From Clostridiales bacterium (GTDB lineage Bacteria; Bacillota; Clostridia; Oscillospirales; Oscillospiraceae), in assembly GCA_019423635.1 (NCBI GenBank), contig JAHZBA010000007.1:38346-102345 (forward strand): a stretch of 64,000 bases of DNA. The letters are read 5' to 3'. The notes under the pieces were generated by a model, which saw nothing but the letters and a program-made list of their open reading frames with translations, searched no databases and had not been told where the DNA came from. The position numbers were made by a program, and so were the translations under genes. Positions 49,754-57,946 of the stretch are shown here, in pieces; the first letter of the stretch is position 1; each line of letters opens with the position of its first letter.

Positions 49754-50592
49754 AGAATACCCTCCAATTCCGCGGCCAGAGCACCCAGCACGTGGCTGGG
49801 GCCGACGTTGTAGGCGCATTGGCCGTGATACAATTCCAACAACTCTATTGTGGACATCATCTGCCCCTTTGTCAAGGTTTTTGCGAGAAATGACGCAATT
49901 TCCCTCTCTGCCGGACGGCCATAGCAGGCCAGCAGAGCCTCCGCCAGAGCCTCCCGGGCCCAGGCCAGGGTCTCTGCCAGGGTCTCCCGGGTGACGCGTT
50001 TGCGCTCCATCCGCACCGCCAGCTCCGCCGCGGCGCCCCGCCGCCGGCTGCCAATGGCCCGGCAGAGGGCCTCGCCCCACTCCGAGTCGCCGGCACTGCG
50101 CTGGACCGGCGGCGGCAGCTTCAGCTCGATGCAGCGGGAGCGCAGGGTCTGCCGCACCGCGGCGGCGTTCTCCGCGCAGAAGAGAAAGGCGGCGTAGGAC
50201 GGCCCCTCCTCCACCACTTTTAAAAGGACATCCTGGTCCTGCTCCGTCAGCAGGGCGCAGTCTGGGAAGAGGTAGACCTTTCGCTCCCCCTCGTTGGGGC
50301 GGATGTGGGCGTCCGCCCGGACGGAGCGGATCACGTCCACGGAGAGGTTTTTGTGGGCCTCGTCCCGGACGGTGATGACGTCGGGGTGGATGTCCTCCAG
50401 CACCTTCCGGCAGGCGGGGCACACGCCGCAGGGCCGGCCGGTTCCCCGGCACTCCAGGGCCGCGGCGGCAAAGCGGGCGGCGGCCAGCCGGTCCCCGGGG
50501 CCGGTGAAGAGCATGGCATGTGGCAGCGTCCCCCGGGCGGCGGCCTCCCGAATCCAGTCGGCCGCGGGACCGGCGGCTTCCAGTGCAGTCAT
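49750..50592 (-). CDS. holB: DNA polymerase III delta-prime-like subunit
   Basis: 280 residues from ATG 50592. Clamp-loader AAA+ fold: HAMLFTGPGD in place of Walker A, zinc-module cysteines CGVCPACRKV, HPDVITVRDEAHKN, LLKVVEEGPSYAAFLFC, SRCIELKL. Delta-prime lacks ATPase activity in general. The holB-ricT adjacency is conserved in Firmicutes. Confidence 0.92.
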   Translation of the reverse strand: MTALEAAGPAADWIREAAARGTLPHAMLFTGPGDRLAAARFAAAALECRGTGRPCGVCPACRKVLEDIHPDVITVRDEAHKNLSVDVIRSVRADAHIRPNEGERKVYLFPDCALLTEQDQDVLLKVVEEGPSYAAFLFCAENAAAVRQTLRSRCIELKLPPPVQRSAGDSEWGEALCRAIGSRRRGAAAELAVRMERKRVTRETLAETLAWAREALAEALLACYGRPAEREIASFLAKTLTKGQMMSTIELLELYHGQCAYNVGPSHVLGALAAELEGIL

Positions 50593-50728
50593 GGCGCACC
50601 TCCTCCTTTTTTAATAGGATATCACATTTCCCGCCAAAAGGGAAGGGGAGATCCGGACAGGGAGGGTCACGCCACGCATTTTTATAGGATGCTGCCGCAG
50701 GGGCGATGGAGACATCGCCTCTGCAATT

Positions 50729-50953
50729 TTATTTGAGTCTGTTCGCATAAAACAAATCTGCGGATTTTTGAGCAAATTTTTGCCGGAAAGACGTGTGTTT
50801 GGGCTTATGGGGACAGACCCTAGCCAAATGCAGCCTCAACACATCGGTTGCCTGCCTTAGCCATTCATTTGGCGGATCCGTATACCCGCCCAAAAGGAAT
50901 CCCCCGGAGCCGTCAAACAGGCTGCCGAGGGTGGGTGTCTGATTCCGTTCCAT
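50729..50953 (-). pseudogene. Fragment of a cytosine-5 DNA methyltransferase start
   Basis: 74 residues from ATG 50953. TPTLGSLFDGSGGFLLGG is motif I of C5-methyltransferases as found on Clostridial conjugative elements, followed by unrelated sequence. The catalytic parts are missing. Remnant of a mobile element. Confidence 0.6.
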
Positions 50954-51291
50954 CGCAGACCTCCGAATATTGATAGGTCAGCCCGTCCCGCTGGACAAAA
51001 TCGGCTCGTGCTGCCACTGTTAGGGAGAACGCCCCGGTACCAGGGACGGTTTCTTCCAGATACGCGTCCCGGAGAGCCGGAACCCGGCCGCAAAGGCGGG
51101 TCCGTGATGACCAGATTGGCCCTGCGGCGGCCCATGAACAGAGTGAAGGTGCCCTCGCGGGAGGAGGTAGGCGGCAGGGAGCAGTCCTTCCGGTTGGGGT
51201 GCGCCGCCAAATATGTGTCCGGGTCCAGCCACTCGTCGTCCACCCAGCAAAAGATGTACTCGCCGTTGGAGGGGATAGCGGGCCAATACAT
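50913..51291 (-). pseudogene. Frameshifted fragment of an unknown mobile-element gene
   Basis: From ATG 51291: YWPAIPSNGEYIFCWVDDEW ... YLAAHPNRKDCSL ... NLVITDPPL, then a frame change near 51100 to RDAYLEETVPGTGAFSLTVA ... GLTYQYSEV and a stop at 50913. Reads well as one protein if one frameshift is repaired. Precedes the methyltransferase start with overlap. Unknown function. Confidence 0.5.
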
Positions 51292-51319
51292 AAGCTGATG
51301 GGGCCGATCACTGCGTTCA

Positions 51320-51567
51320 TCAAACTGGTTGATACCCCCACTGGTCTGCAAAATACCGGGCAATGGCAGTGGATTCCTCCGGGGTCACATCGTGTGTCGG
51401 AGAAACCACAATGCGCACTCCGGGAGCCTCCGGTATGTGGCCGTGGATGGTGGAGAGGCGGGCGGCATAGCGGCATCCATCGGCGAACCGCAGCTGGTGG
51501 CGGAGAGGCGGTCGCAGGGGACATCAAAGCGGATGGCCTTGTTCGACCATGTTTTGTATGGACACAA
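51320..51567 (-). pseudogene. Frameshifted fragment upstream in the same remnant
   Basis: NKAIRFDVPCDRLSATSCGSP, then in another frame CRYAARLSTIHGHIPEAPG ... GVRIVVSPTHDVTPEESTAI ... QWGYQPV and stop at 51320. Coding-like across the frame change. I do not recognise it. The region 50600-51730 appears to be a degraded mobile-element fragment with no intact gene. Confidence 0.45.
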
Positions 51568-51739
51568 GGCCGCAATTTTCGCTGCGGTAATGCTTCCTGT
51601 ACAAAAGCATGGAAAGGCCGCAATGAGACTTCATGTATCACGGCGTCTGCCTGTTTTTGCAGTGCGCTGGGGGCATGGAGGCTCCTGCCCGCGGAATCCC
51701 CGGGCCGGTTTTGGAAACGCGGCGCCTGCATTTGCGGTC

Positions 51740-52198
51740 TTACAGACTGTTGTGCTCATCCTCCTCCTTCTTTTTGCGGTACTGTCCGATCCACCCGTCG
51801 TATTTTCTGCCTGCAATCTGAAAGTAGATGTCAAAGCCGACGGTCATACCCAGGAATATGAGAAAGAACACCCCGATGAACATGGCCCATGCCCCCGCCT
51901 GATCCATGGGGAACCAGCGGTTTTTCCAGGCAGCCAGGGTCAGCACCGGCAGAAAGAGCAGCACGAACAGCAGGCTGCGCCAGGTGTAGCGCAGTTTCTT
52001 GATGATCCAATCGGAAAAGCAGACCGCCTGGATGAGGGAAGCGGCGGCGCTCACCCAAAACAGCCCCCACAGCATGGCGGTGGACACCTCCCGCTGCCCA
52101 TAGATCAGGCAGAAAACCAGGTAGATGAATGTGGAGGCCGTGAACAACGCGCACACCGAGAGCTTCCACTCCATGAGACCCTTGAAAAAATGCTTCAT
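51740..52198 (-). CDS. DUF3021 membrane protein
   Basis: 152 residues from ATG 52198, overlapping the LytTR stop (ATGA). Four hydrophobic segments (LFTASTFIYLVFCLIYG, GLFWVSAAASLIQAV and others) in the DUF3021 pattern. DUF3021 genes are regularly paired with a LytTR regulator, as here, and may act on its activity. Confidence 0.85.
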   Translation of the reverse strand: MKHFFKGLMEWKLSVCALFTASTFIYLVFCLIYGQREVSTAMLWGLFWVSAAASLIQAVCFSDWIIKKLRYTWRSLLFVLLFLPVLTLAAWKNRWFPMDQAGAWAMFIGVFFLIFLGMTVGFDIYFQIAGRKYDGWIGQYRKKKEEDEHNSL

Positions 52199-52653
52199 TT
52201 GAAGAGACTCCTTTCCGCTTGCTGCAGTTTTTCCCGCAGTTCTCCGGCATACTGGCGGGAGACCCAGATCTGTTCGCCGTTGTCCATGGTCACCAGCCAC
52301 CGCCGCCCCAGCTCCGGGCGGACAGAGCGCACCCGGCGGAAGTTGAGGATCACAGACCGCCCCGCCCGGAAGAAGTCCAGCTCTTTCAGCGCGTCCTCCA
52401 GCTCATAGAGCCGCAGAGCGCTTTGGAAGGCCTGCTTCTCCGTGTAGAGGAAGGTCTTCTTGTCTGCGGTGTCGATGTAAAGGACGTCCTTCACATCCAG
52501 CAGATACCGCGCTCCATCCAGAATTCCCACCAGCTTTTTCTGATATATGCGAAGCATGGCCACCAGCCGCAGGATCTCCTCATCCGCCTGGGAACAGTTG
52601 ATGATGACCTCTGTCTCCGGGAAGGATGGGTCCTGATTCAGCGTAATCTTCAT
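52195..52653 (-). CDS. LytTR-family DNA-binding regulator
   Basis: 152 residues from ATG 52653. C-terminal LytTR domain (DVLYIDTADKKTFLYTEKQA ... FFRAGRSVILNFRRVRSV ... VSRQYAGELREKL). No receiver domain. Stand-alone LytTR with DUF3021 partner; probably autoregulated. Confidence 0.9.
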   Translation of the reverse strand: MKITLNQDPSFPETEVIINCSQADEEILRLVAMLRIYQKKLVGILDGARYLLDVKDVLYIDTADKKTFLYTEKQAFQSALRLYELEDALKELDFFRAGRSVILNFRRVRSVRPELGRRWLVTMDNGEQIWVSRQYAGELREKLQQAERSLFK

Positions 52654-52802
52654 GCCCGCCCTCCTTTCAGGACGATTTTATCGGCACCGCGGGGACCGCC
52701 GTGCGGTCCTGGGGCGGACTTCCCAGGCAGCGCCGGGCGCATTCCGGCGCTCCGCGGGCCTTGCCCGCCTGGAAAACCGTTTGCCGGTTTTCCGCTGAGT
52801 TG

Positions 52803-52830
52803 ATTATATCAGACACCCGGCGCAGTGCAA
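52803..52830 (-). promoter_or_regulatory. Promoter of the LytTR-DUF3021 operon
   Basis: Minus strand TTGCAC (52830-52825), 16 bp, TATAAT (52808-52803). Downstream hairpin GGAAAACCG / CGGTTTTCC (52770-52793) may be the LytTR site or a 5' UTR structure. Confidence 0.65.
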
Positions 52831-53076
52831 GCGGATTTGCCTCTGTGGACCGCACTCCGCCCTGAATGGGACATTTCCCCAGACGTGCGGTCATTGGAAG
52901 GAGAACCCCGTGCGAGATGGCATAGGGCCGGATCGTGCGCTGGATGACTGCACGTAACAGCAAAGACCCAGATGATCCTCAGATCTTTGACCGGCCGGGC
53001 GTATCAACTCTGCCGTCTTGCACCAAATGGGAACCGCACAGAGCTTCTTTGCACACCATATCCCGGCCCCATATAA

Positions 53077-53116
53077 AAACTGTGAGAGTGATGGCCGCCC
53101 ATCACTCTCACAGTTT
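53077..53116. terminator. Isolated 18-bp hairpin
   Basis: Perfect 18-bp stem with a CCGC loop and A/T-rich ends on both sides, resembling a bidirectional terminator. No gene is recognisable on either side within 400 bp. The 52831-53373 region otherwise holds only filler. Confidence 0.6.
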
Positions 53117-53373
53117 ATCGGTTTATTTCATCCTGGAGACAGCCGCAAACTTACTTTCATGATATGCCGATTGCGTTGATATGTAAGCTCGATTTTTCTC
53201 CGGATACCTTCCCGCAAGGACGGAGCTGTCTGGATGCGGGGTGACAGGATGGCCGGCCGAAAACCGTGCCGCCGTCAGGTCCGCGTGCTGCTGAAGTCTG
53301 CCGGCGGCGTTCCAGGTGTGCCGCCGCGGGGCGTTCCGAAGGACGGTCCCCTCAAAAAATCTCAAAAACCCTC

Positions 53374-53404
53374 TTGACTCTCACACAGTGGTAGGTGCTA
53401 TCAT
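53374..53404 (+). promoter_or_regulatory. MerR-type promoter with 19-bp spacer
   Basis: TTGACT (53374-53379), 19 bp, TATCAT (53399-53404). The unusually long spacer is the hallmark of promoters twisted into activity by MerR-family activators, here directly upstream of a MerR gene, so autoactivation is likely. Confidence 0.75.
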
Positions 53405-53443
53405 GCTCCTGAGCTCAAAAAAACGAAGGATATGAGGTGCCTC

Positions 53444-54262
53444 ATGCTCAGAATCGGAGAATTTTCAAAACTGTCCAGAATCAGCATCCGTATGCTGCGC
53501 CGTTACGACGAGGTGGGCCTGCTGACGCCGGAGACCACCGACGCCTCCACCGGCTACCGCTACTACAGCGAGTATCAGCTCCCCGCCGCCAACCGGATCA
53601 CGGCCCTGAAAAATATGGGGTTTGGCCTGGCGGCCATCGCGGAGGTGCTGACGTGCTGGGACACCCCGGGGGATCTGGAGCGCTGCCTGCGGGTAAAGCG
53701 GGCGGAGGTGCAGGCGGATCTGAAGGAGGAGACGCAGCGGCTGCGGCTTCTGGACACAGCCCTGGAGCGGCTGAGAAAGGGTGAAGCCAACATGAAATAC
53801 GATGTGACTGTCAAGACGATTCCGGAGCGGTACGTGGCCAGCGTCCGGCAGGTGATCTCCAGCTATGACCGGGAGGGGGACCTGTGGAGCATTTTCCTTT
53901 CAGAGACCGCCGGAATGAACCTGCAGGATGGGGACCCGGTGCTCTGCACCGCCGTCTACCACGACGCTGAATTCAAAGAGAGCGACGTGGACGTGGAGAT
54001 CCAGAAAACTTTAAAGGGAAGCTACTCCAACACGGAGCATGTGAAGTTCAAGACCCTGCCGGCGGTGCAGGTGGCCTCCGCCACCTGCCGGGGAAGCTAT
54101 GACCAGATTCCCGAGGTCAACGAGGCCGTGGCCGCCTGGGTGCGGGACAACGGCTGGACCTTCGACGGCGCCGCCTTTTTCATCTACCACATCAGCCCCC
54201 ACGAGACCCGGAACCCCGAGGAATTCCTGACGGAGGTCTGCTGCCCCGTGAAGCGGGAGTGA
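53444..54262 (+). CDS. MerR-family regulator with GyrI-like effector domain
   Basis: 272 residues from ATG 53444 (GAGGTG 6 nt upstream; ATG 53432 is a weaker choice). N-terminal MerR helix-turn-helix (LRIGEFSKLSRISIRMLRRY, DEVGLL), a dimer helix, then a GyrI-like/AraC effector-binding domain (YDVTVKTIPERYVASVRQV ... GSYDQIPEVNEAVAAWV). BmrR/TipA-like multidrug sensor type. Confidence 0.92.
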   Translation: MLRIGEFSKLSRISIRMLRRYDEVGLLTPETTDASTGYRYYSEYQLPAANRITALKNMGFGLAAIAEVLTCWDTPGDLERCLRVKRAEVQADLKEETQRLRLLDTALERLRKGEANMKYDVTVKTIPERYVASVRQVISSYDREGDLWSIFLSETAGMNLQDGDPVLCTAVYHDAEFKESDVDVEIQKTLKGSYSNTEHVKFKTLPAVQVASATCRGSYDQIPEVNEAVAAWVRDNGWTFDGAAFFIYHISPHETRNPEEFLTEVCCPVKRE

Positions 54263-54272
54263 GAAGTTTCCC

Positions 54273-54301
54273 TTGACCGCGCCCGGAATCCATTCTATGA
54301 T
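54273..54301 (+). promoter_or_regulatory. Promoter of the GyrI-like gene
   Basis: TTGACC (54273-54278), 17 bp, TATGAT (54296-54301). Normal spacing, unlike the MerR promoter upstream. Confidence 0.7.
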
Positions 54302-54333
54302 GGAGCCAACAACCAACCAGGAGGACCGCCGCC

Positions 54334-54972
54334 ATGGCCTTTGATTTCAAAAAAGAGTACCGGGAGTTCTACCTCCCCGCCGCCAGCCCCCGGATCGTGA
54401 CCATCCCGCCCATGAACTACCTTGCCGTCCGGGGCCGGGGAGACCCCAACGAGGAGGGCGGGGCCTACCAGCAGGCCATCGGGCTCCTCTACGCCCTGGC
54501 CTACACCCTGAAAATGAGCAGGCGGAACGGCCGCGAGATCGAGGGCTTCTTCGACTACGTGGTGCCGCCCCTGGAGGGCTTCTGGGAACAGGAGGGCCGG
54601 GAGGATCTGGGCTTTGACTATCGGAATAAGTCCGCCCTCCTCTGGACCTCCGTCATCCGCCTGCCGGACTTTGTGGGGGAGGAGGACTTCTGGTGGGCTG
54701 TGGAGACCGCCGCCCGGAAGAAGGGGCTGGACTGCTCCGCCGCCCGGTTCCTCACCGTGGAGGAGGGGCTGTGCGTCCAGATCCTCCACAAGGGCCCCTA
54801 TGACACAGAGCCGGAGTCTGTGGAGAGGATGGACGCCCTGCTCCGGGCGGAGGGGTACGAGAACGACCTGGGCGGCGGGCGGCTCCACCATGAGATCTAC
54901 CTCAGCGATCCCAGACGGTGCGCGCCGGAGAAGCGGAAAACGGTGATCCGTCACCCCATCAGACGGGTGTGA
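54334..54972 (+). CDS. GyrI-like small-molecule binding protein
   Basis: 212 residues from ATG 54334 behind GGAGG. Begins FKKEYREFYLPAASPRIVTI and PPMNYLAVRGRGDPNEE, then GLLYALAYTLKMSRR, as in stand-alone GyrI-like (COG4832) proteins. Lies after a MerR with the same kind of effector domain, suggesting sequestration or detoxification of a ligand. Confidence 0.85.
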   Translation: MAFDFKKEYREFYLPAASPRIVTIPPMNYLAVRGRGDPNEEGGAYQQAIGLLYALAYTLKMSRRNGREIEGFFDYVVPPLEGFWEQEGREDLGFDYRNKSALLWTSVIRLPDFVGEEDFWWAVETAARKKGLDCSAARFLTVEEGLCVQILHKGPYDTEPESVERMDALLRAEGYENDLGGGRLHHEIYLSDPRRCAPEKRKTVIRHPIRRV

Positions 54973-54997
54973 CAGGAGCGGGCCGCAGGGTGCGGAA

Positions 54998-55025
54998 GGG
55001 CCGGAGGGATGCGTCCCTCCGGCCC
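54998..55025 (+). terminator. Terminator-like hairpin
   Basis: 12-bp GC stem with TGCG loop, then GCTTG; weak U run. After the GyrI-like gene. Confidence 0.5.
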
Positions 55026-55090
55026 GCTTGCACGTCCGCCTCTTGAGACCATGCGCCCTGGGACGGTCCCGATGCGGCCAGCGGCATGGA

Positions 55091-55300
55091 CTACCCAAAA
55101 TAGAACAGCTCCTCAAACTTCTTGTCCAGCGCGATGCACAGCACCAGCGCCAGCTTGGCCGTGGGGTTGAACTGCCCCGTCTCGATGGAGCTGATGGTGT
55201 TCCGGGAGACGCCCACCAGGGCCGCCAGCTGGGCCTGGGACAGCCCCTTCTCCGCCCGGGCGACCCTGACGCGGTTTTTCAAAATCAGCTGGTCATCCAT
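55091..55300 (-). CDS. XRE-family regulator
   Basis: 69 residues from ATG 55300, six bases after GGGAGG; the longer frame would start 21 bases upstream without a site. Canonical helix-turn-helix (LSQAQLAALVGVSRNTISSI, ETGQFNPT) and the ending FEELFYF. Co-directional with the DUF6442 gene 108 bp upstream. Confidence 0.88.
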   Translation of the reverse strand: MDDQLILKNRVRVARAEKGLSQAQLAALVGVSRNTISSIETGQFNPTAKLALVLCIALDKKFEELFYFG

Positions 55301-55408
55301 TCCATACCTCCCAACATCCAAATCACGCAGATCAGATCCGCTCCCGGCCGGACAGCCGCCGGAACGGTGAGGGCGGGGAACCGGCGCGGACGCGCGTTTC
55401 CCATGGCC

Positions 55409-55759
55409 CTATCCCTCCGTGAAGAATTGTACCAGATACCAGGCCAAAAAGGCAAGAGAGATCAGCAGGGTCACAAGATCGGACCGGCTCCTCCGCTTGG
55501 TCAGCCGGTACAGCCGGTTTGCCGCGCAGGAGATCCAGAACATGGACAGTACGTCCGCACAGGACTGGCCCCGGGCCCGCTTCCAGATGGTCAGCAGCAG
55601 CCCCAGCGCCAGTAGAAACACCAGGCTGAAGGACTCCCCCTCCACCCGCACGCTCCGCTCCCGCTCATCCTGTCCTCGGTTCTCCGCCCGGCTCCTCCGC
55701 AGAATCTCCTCCCGCTCCAACGCCCCGCCGTCCTCCGGCAAACGCTCTTCCTGATCCAT
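55409..55759 (-). CDS. DUF6442-like small membrane protein
   Basis: 116 residues from ATG 55759 behind AAAGGAG. N-terminal EEILRRSRAENRGQDERERS motif of DUF6442, then two or three hydrophobic segments (LVFLLALGLLLTIW, LVTLLISLAFLAWYLV). These genes occur next to small XRE regulators, as here. Confidence 0.8.
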   Translation of the reverse strand: MDQEERLPEDGGALEREEILRRSRAENRGQDERERSVRVEGESFSLVFLLALGLLLTIWKRARGQSCADVLSMFWISCAANRLYRLTKRRSRSDLVTLLISLAFLAWYLVQFFTEG

Positions 55760-55829
55760 AGGGAATCTCCTTTCTGTCTGTGATATGCACAGATTACTTT
55801 TTATTTTGACAAGTTAACTTTGCGAACTG

Positions 55830-55859
55830 AGGATAGCACATACCAAGTATACTTGTCAA
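55830..55859 (-). promoter_or_regulatory. Promoter with palindromic operator
   Basis: Minus strand TTGACA (55859-55854), 18 bp, TATCCT (55835-55830). CAAGTATACTTG (55844-55855) is a perfect palindrome overlapping the -35, a plausible site for the XRE regulator of the same operon. Confidence 0.65.
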
Positions 55860-55868
55860 GAGGGGGAT

Positions 55869-55900
55869 AAAAAATTCCGGAGAGAGCTCTCCAGAATTTT
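55869..55900. terminator. Hairpin in the intergenic region
   Basis: AAAATTC-GGAGAG arm with its complement (one mismatch), then TTTTTGG on the plus strand. No gene is visibly ended by it on the plus strand. Confidence 0.45.
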
Positions 55901-55942
55901 TGGTGTAATAGGGGAACCCGTGGGCTTCCAGGCTCCGGCAGA

Positions 55943-56095
55943 CGGTGTAGGGGCGCACATTGTGCGCCCGTGTTCTTCGACCTCCGGACCACCGGTGGTG
56001 CCTTGTAGGGGGCGGGCTCTGTCCCGCCCCGTTCCCTCCGCGACCTCACACTCTCCGGTAACCGCCGTAGGGGCCGCCGCCCTCGGCGGCCTGTC
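55943..56095. repeat. Three GTAGGGG hairpin units
   Basis: Units near 55947, 56006 and 56066 share GTAGGGG, then a GC stem that differs each time but pairs with itself (GGCGCAC / GTGCGCC, GGCGGG / CCCGCC, GGCCGCCG / CGGCGGCC). A fourth relative is at 57850-57873. Conserved frame with compensating stems suggests an RNA hairpin or mobile repeat family. Confidence 0.6.
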
Positions 56096-56123
56096 TCCCA
56101 TCCTTCGTCCCACGTCCTTCTGC

Positions 56124-56280
56124 CGGGGGACGCTGTTTGCCTTCGGCAAAGACGCTCTCAGTTGCGGGGGTTTTGTGCGCTTGCGCGGTTAGGACGAGGA
56201 TATTTCGCGGCTTGCGAGCCGCGACCAGGGGCGCCGCCCCTGGACCCCGCGGCCTTTGAAAAGGCCGGCGAAACTTTTTA
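56124..56280. repeat. 160-bp interspersed repeat, copy B
   Basis: Same ends and internal palindromes as 44534-44694, about 80 percent alike by eye. It ends 18 bp before the uridine phosphorylase stop. Confidence 0.7.
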
Positions 56281-56297
56281 TTTGGCTTCGCCCCGGG

Positions 56298-57065
56298 TTA
56301 CCGCTGCCGGTCCCGCTGGATCACCAGCTTCAGCGCCTCCACCGCCACCCGCACGGCGGCGGAGGTGTCCTCGCTCATCTTCTGGTCCAACCCCGCGGCC
56401 TCCCGCTCCTGGTTCCAGATCACGTGGAAGCAGGAGCCGCACCGGCAGCCCAGGGCCGCCGCCACCACGAACAGCGCCGCGGACTCCATCTCGCTGGCCT
56501 TCACCCCCAGCCGCTTCCAGCTCTCCCACTTGGCCTTCAGCTCGTAGGAGACCGGGGAGGCCTCCGGGCTGTGCTGGCCGTAGAAGCTGTCCTTGCACTG
56601 GACCACGCCGGCATGGCAGGGCAAACCCAAGGCCTGCGCCGCCTGGACCATGGCGTTGGCGATCCCCAGGTCCGGCACCGCCGGGAACTCAATGGGGGCG
56701 TACTCCAGGCTGGTGTGCTCGTAGCGGATGGCCCCCGTGGCCACCACGATGTCCCCGGACTGCACCGCGAGATCAATGCCGCCGCAGGTGCCGGTGCGCA
56801 GGAAGGTGTCCGCCCCGCACTTGTGGAGCTCCTCCATGGCGATGGCGGCGGAGGGGCCGCCGATGCCGGTGGAGCAGGCGGTGACCTTCTCCCCCAGAAG
56901 GGTGCCGGTCCAGACGTTGTACTCCCGGTTCTGGGCCACGGGATGGGCGTCATCGAAGAGGGCGGCGATGGCGGGCACCCGGCCCGGGTCGCCGGGCAGG
57001 ATGCAGTAGCGGCCCACGTCGCCGGGAACGCAGTGAATGTGGAATTGCTTCTCCAGTTGTTGCAT
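56298..57065 (-). CDS. udp: Uridine phosphorylase
   Basis: 255 residues from ATG 57065. PNP/UDP family: LPGDPGRVPAIAALFDDA, TGIGGPSAAIAMEEL, FLRTGTCGGIDLAVQSGDIV, and EMESAALFVVAAALG. The catalytic-site pattern near the N-terminus and RYEHTSLEYAP fit uridine phosphorylase rather than adenosine phosphorylase. Cleaves uridine with phosphate to uracil and ribose-1-phosphate. Confidence 0.88.
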   Translation of the reverse strand: MQQLEKQFHIHCVPGDVGRYCILPGDPGRVPAIAALFDDAHPVAQNREYNVWTGTLLGEKVTACSTGIGGPSAAIAMEELHKCGADTFLRTGTCGGIDLAVQSGDIVVATGAIRYEHTSLEYAPIEFPAVPDLGIANAMVQAAQALGLPCHAGVVQCKDSFYGQHSPEASPVSYELKAKWESWKRLGVKASEMESAALFVVAAALGCRCGSCFHVIWNQEREAAGLDQKMSEDTSAAVRVAVEALKLVIQRDRQR

Positions 57066-57094
57066 GACAGCGGCCTCCCTGTTTCGTTTTGTCC

Positions 57095-57123
57095 ATCATA
57101 CCAGACGGGCAGGGGGTTTTCAA
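57095..57123 (-). promoter_or_regulatory. Promoter of udp
   Basis: Minus strand TTGAAA (57123-57118), 17 bp, TATGAT (57100-57095). The -35 overlaps the stop of the lipoprotein gene upstream. Confidence 0.6.
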
Positions 57124-57824
57124 CCGTCTCCGGGGCAGTTCCGGTCTAAAATTCCCTGAATTTCCGCCGCCTGCTCCTCCGTGATGGGGCACTGGCGGTC
57201 CCCATAGCGGACATAGTGCTCCGAGAGATTGACGCCGTAGCCGTCGCCGAACTCCGTGTTCACGGTGAACTCCGGCAGGCACCGGCAGATATCGTCGGCA
57301 TAGTTCAGGTTGATGACCAGATCTGTCAACCGGACGGAGTCATCGCCCCAGAAGGAATAGGTCTCCCCGTCCAGGATCACCTCCGTAACGGTGTTGCCGC
57401 AGTAGCCGCTGATGGGGTCCTCCACGGTCTGGGGCTCCGCCGCCGGCGTGTGGGAGTCCCGGCCGAAGTCCCAGCCCAGCTCCTCCAGCTCCGCCAGGGT
57501 CTCCTCCGGGAGGTCCTCCGGAGAGCCCTTCTCCAGAAGCTCCCAGCCATAGGCGCCGGTCTGCTGGGGATAGGAGTCGTCAATCCCGTCGTGGGTGACG
57601 GAGATCCTGTCGCCGGTGGCAAGGCCGGAGAAGGGGTCGGCCCCCTCGACCTGGATGGAGAGAGCAATGGGGGTTCCGTCCTCCGTCACCAGCAGGGCCG
57701 TGCCGTTGACGTCAAAGAGGAGCCGGCCCTCCGTCTCCGTGAGGCCGTCGTCCCTCCGGGCGCCGCAGGCGGTGAGCAGGAGGGCCAGAGCGAAAAGGAT
57801 GAGGAGCGGTTTTGCGTGTTTCAT
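57120..57824 (-). CDS. Lipoprotein, unknown
   Basis: 234 residues from ATG 57824 behind AAAAGGAGG. Lipobox LLTACG (about residues 17-22) like the one at 43898-44470. Mature part acidic, with VTHDGIDDSYPQQTGAYGWE and CPITEEQAAEIQGILDRN. Function unknown. Confidence 0.75.
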   Translation of the reverse strand: MKHAKPLLILFALALLLTACGARRDDGLTETEGRLLFDVNGTALLVTEDGTPIALSIQVEGADPFSGLATGDRISVTHDGIDDSYPQQTGAYGWELLEKGSPEDLPEETLAELEELGWDFGRDSHTPAAEPQTVEDPISGYCGNTVTEVILDGETYSFWGDDSVRLTDLVINLNYADDICRCLPEFTVNTEFGDGYGVNLSEHYVRYGDRQCPITEEQAAEIQGILDRNCPGDG

Positions 57825-57946
57825 AAGAGCCTCCTTTTGAAATAGCAGGTGTGTAGAGGCGCACATGGTGCGCCTGCGGTTTTCCGAATACGTCCCGGAA
57901 TCACGGGGCGGCCCTGATGGATTGCCAGGCGTCCGTGTACCGTGGG

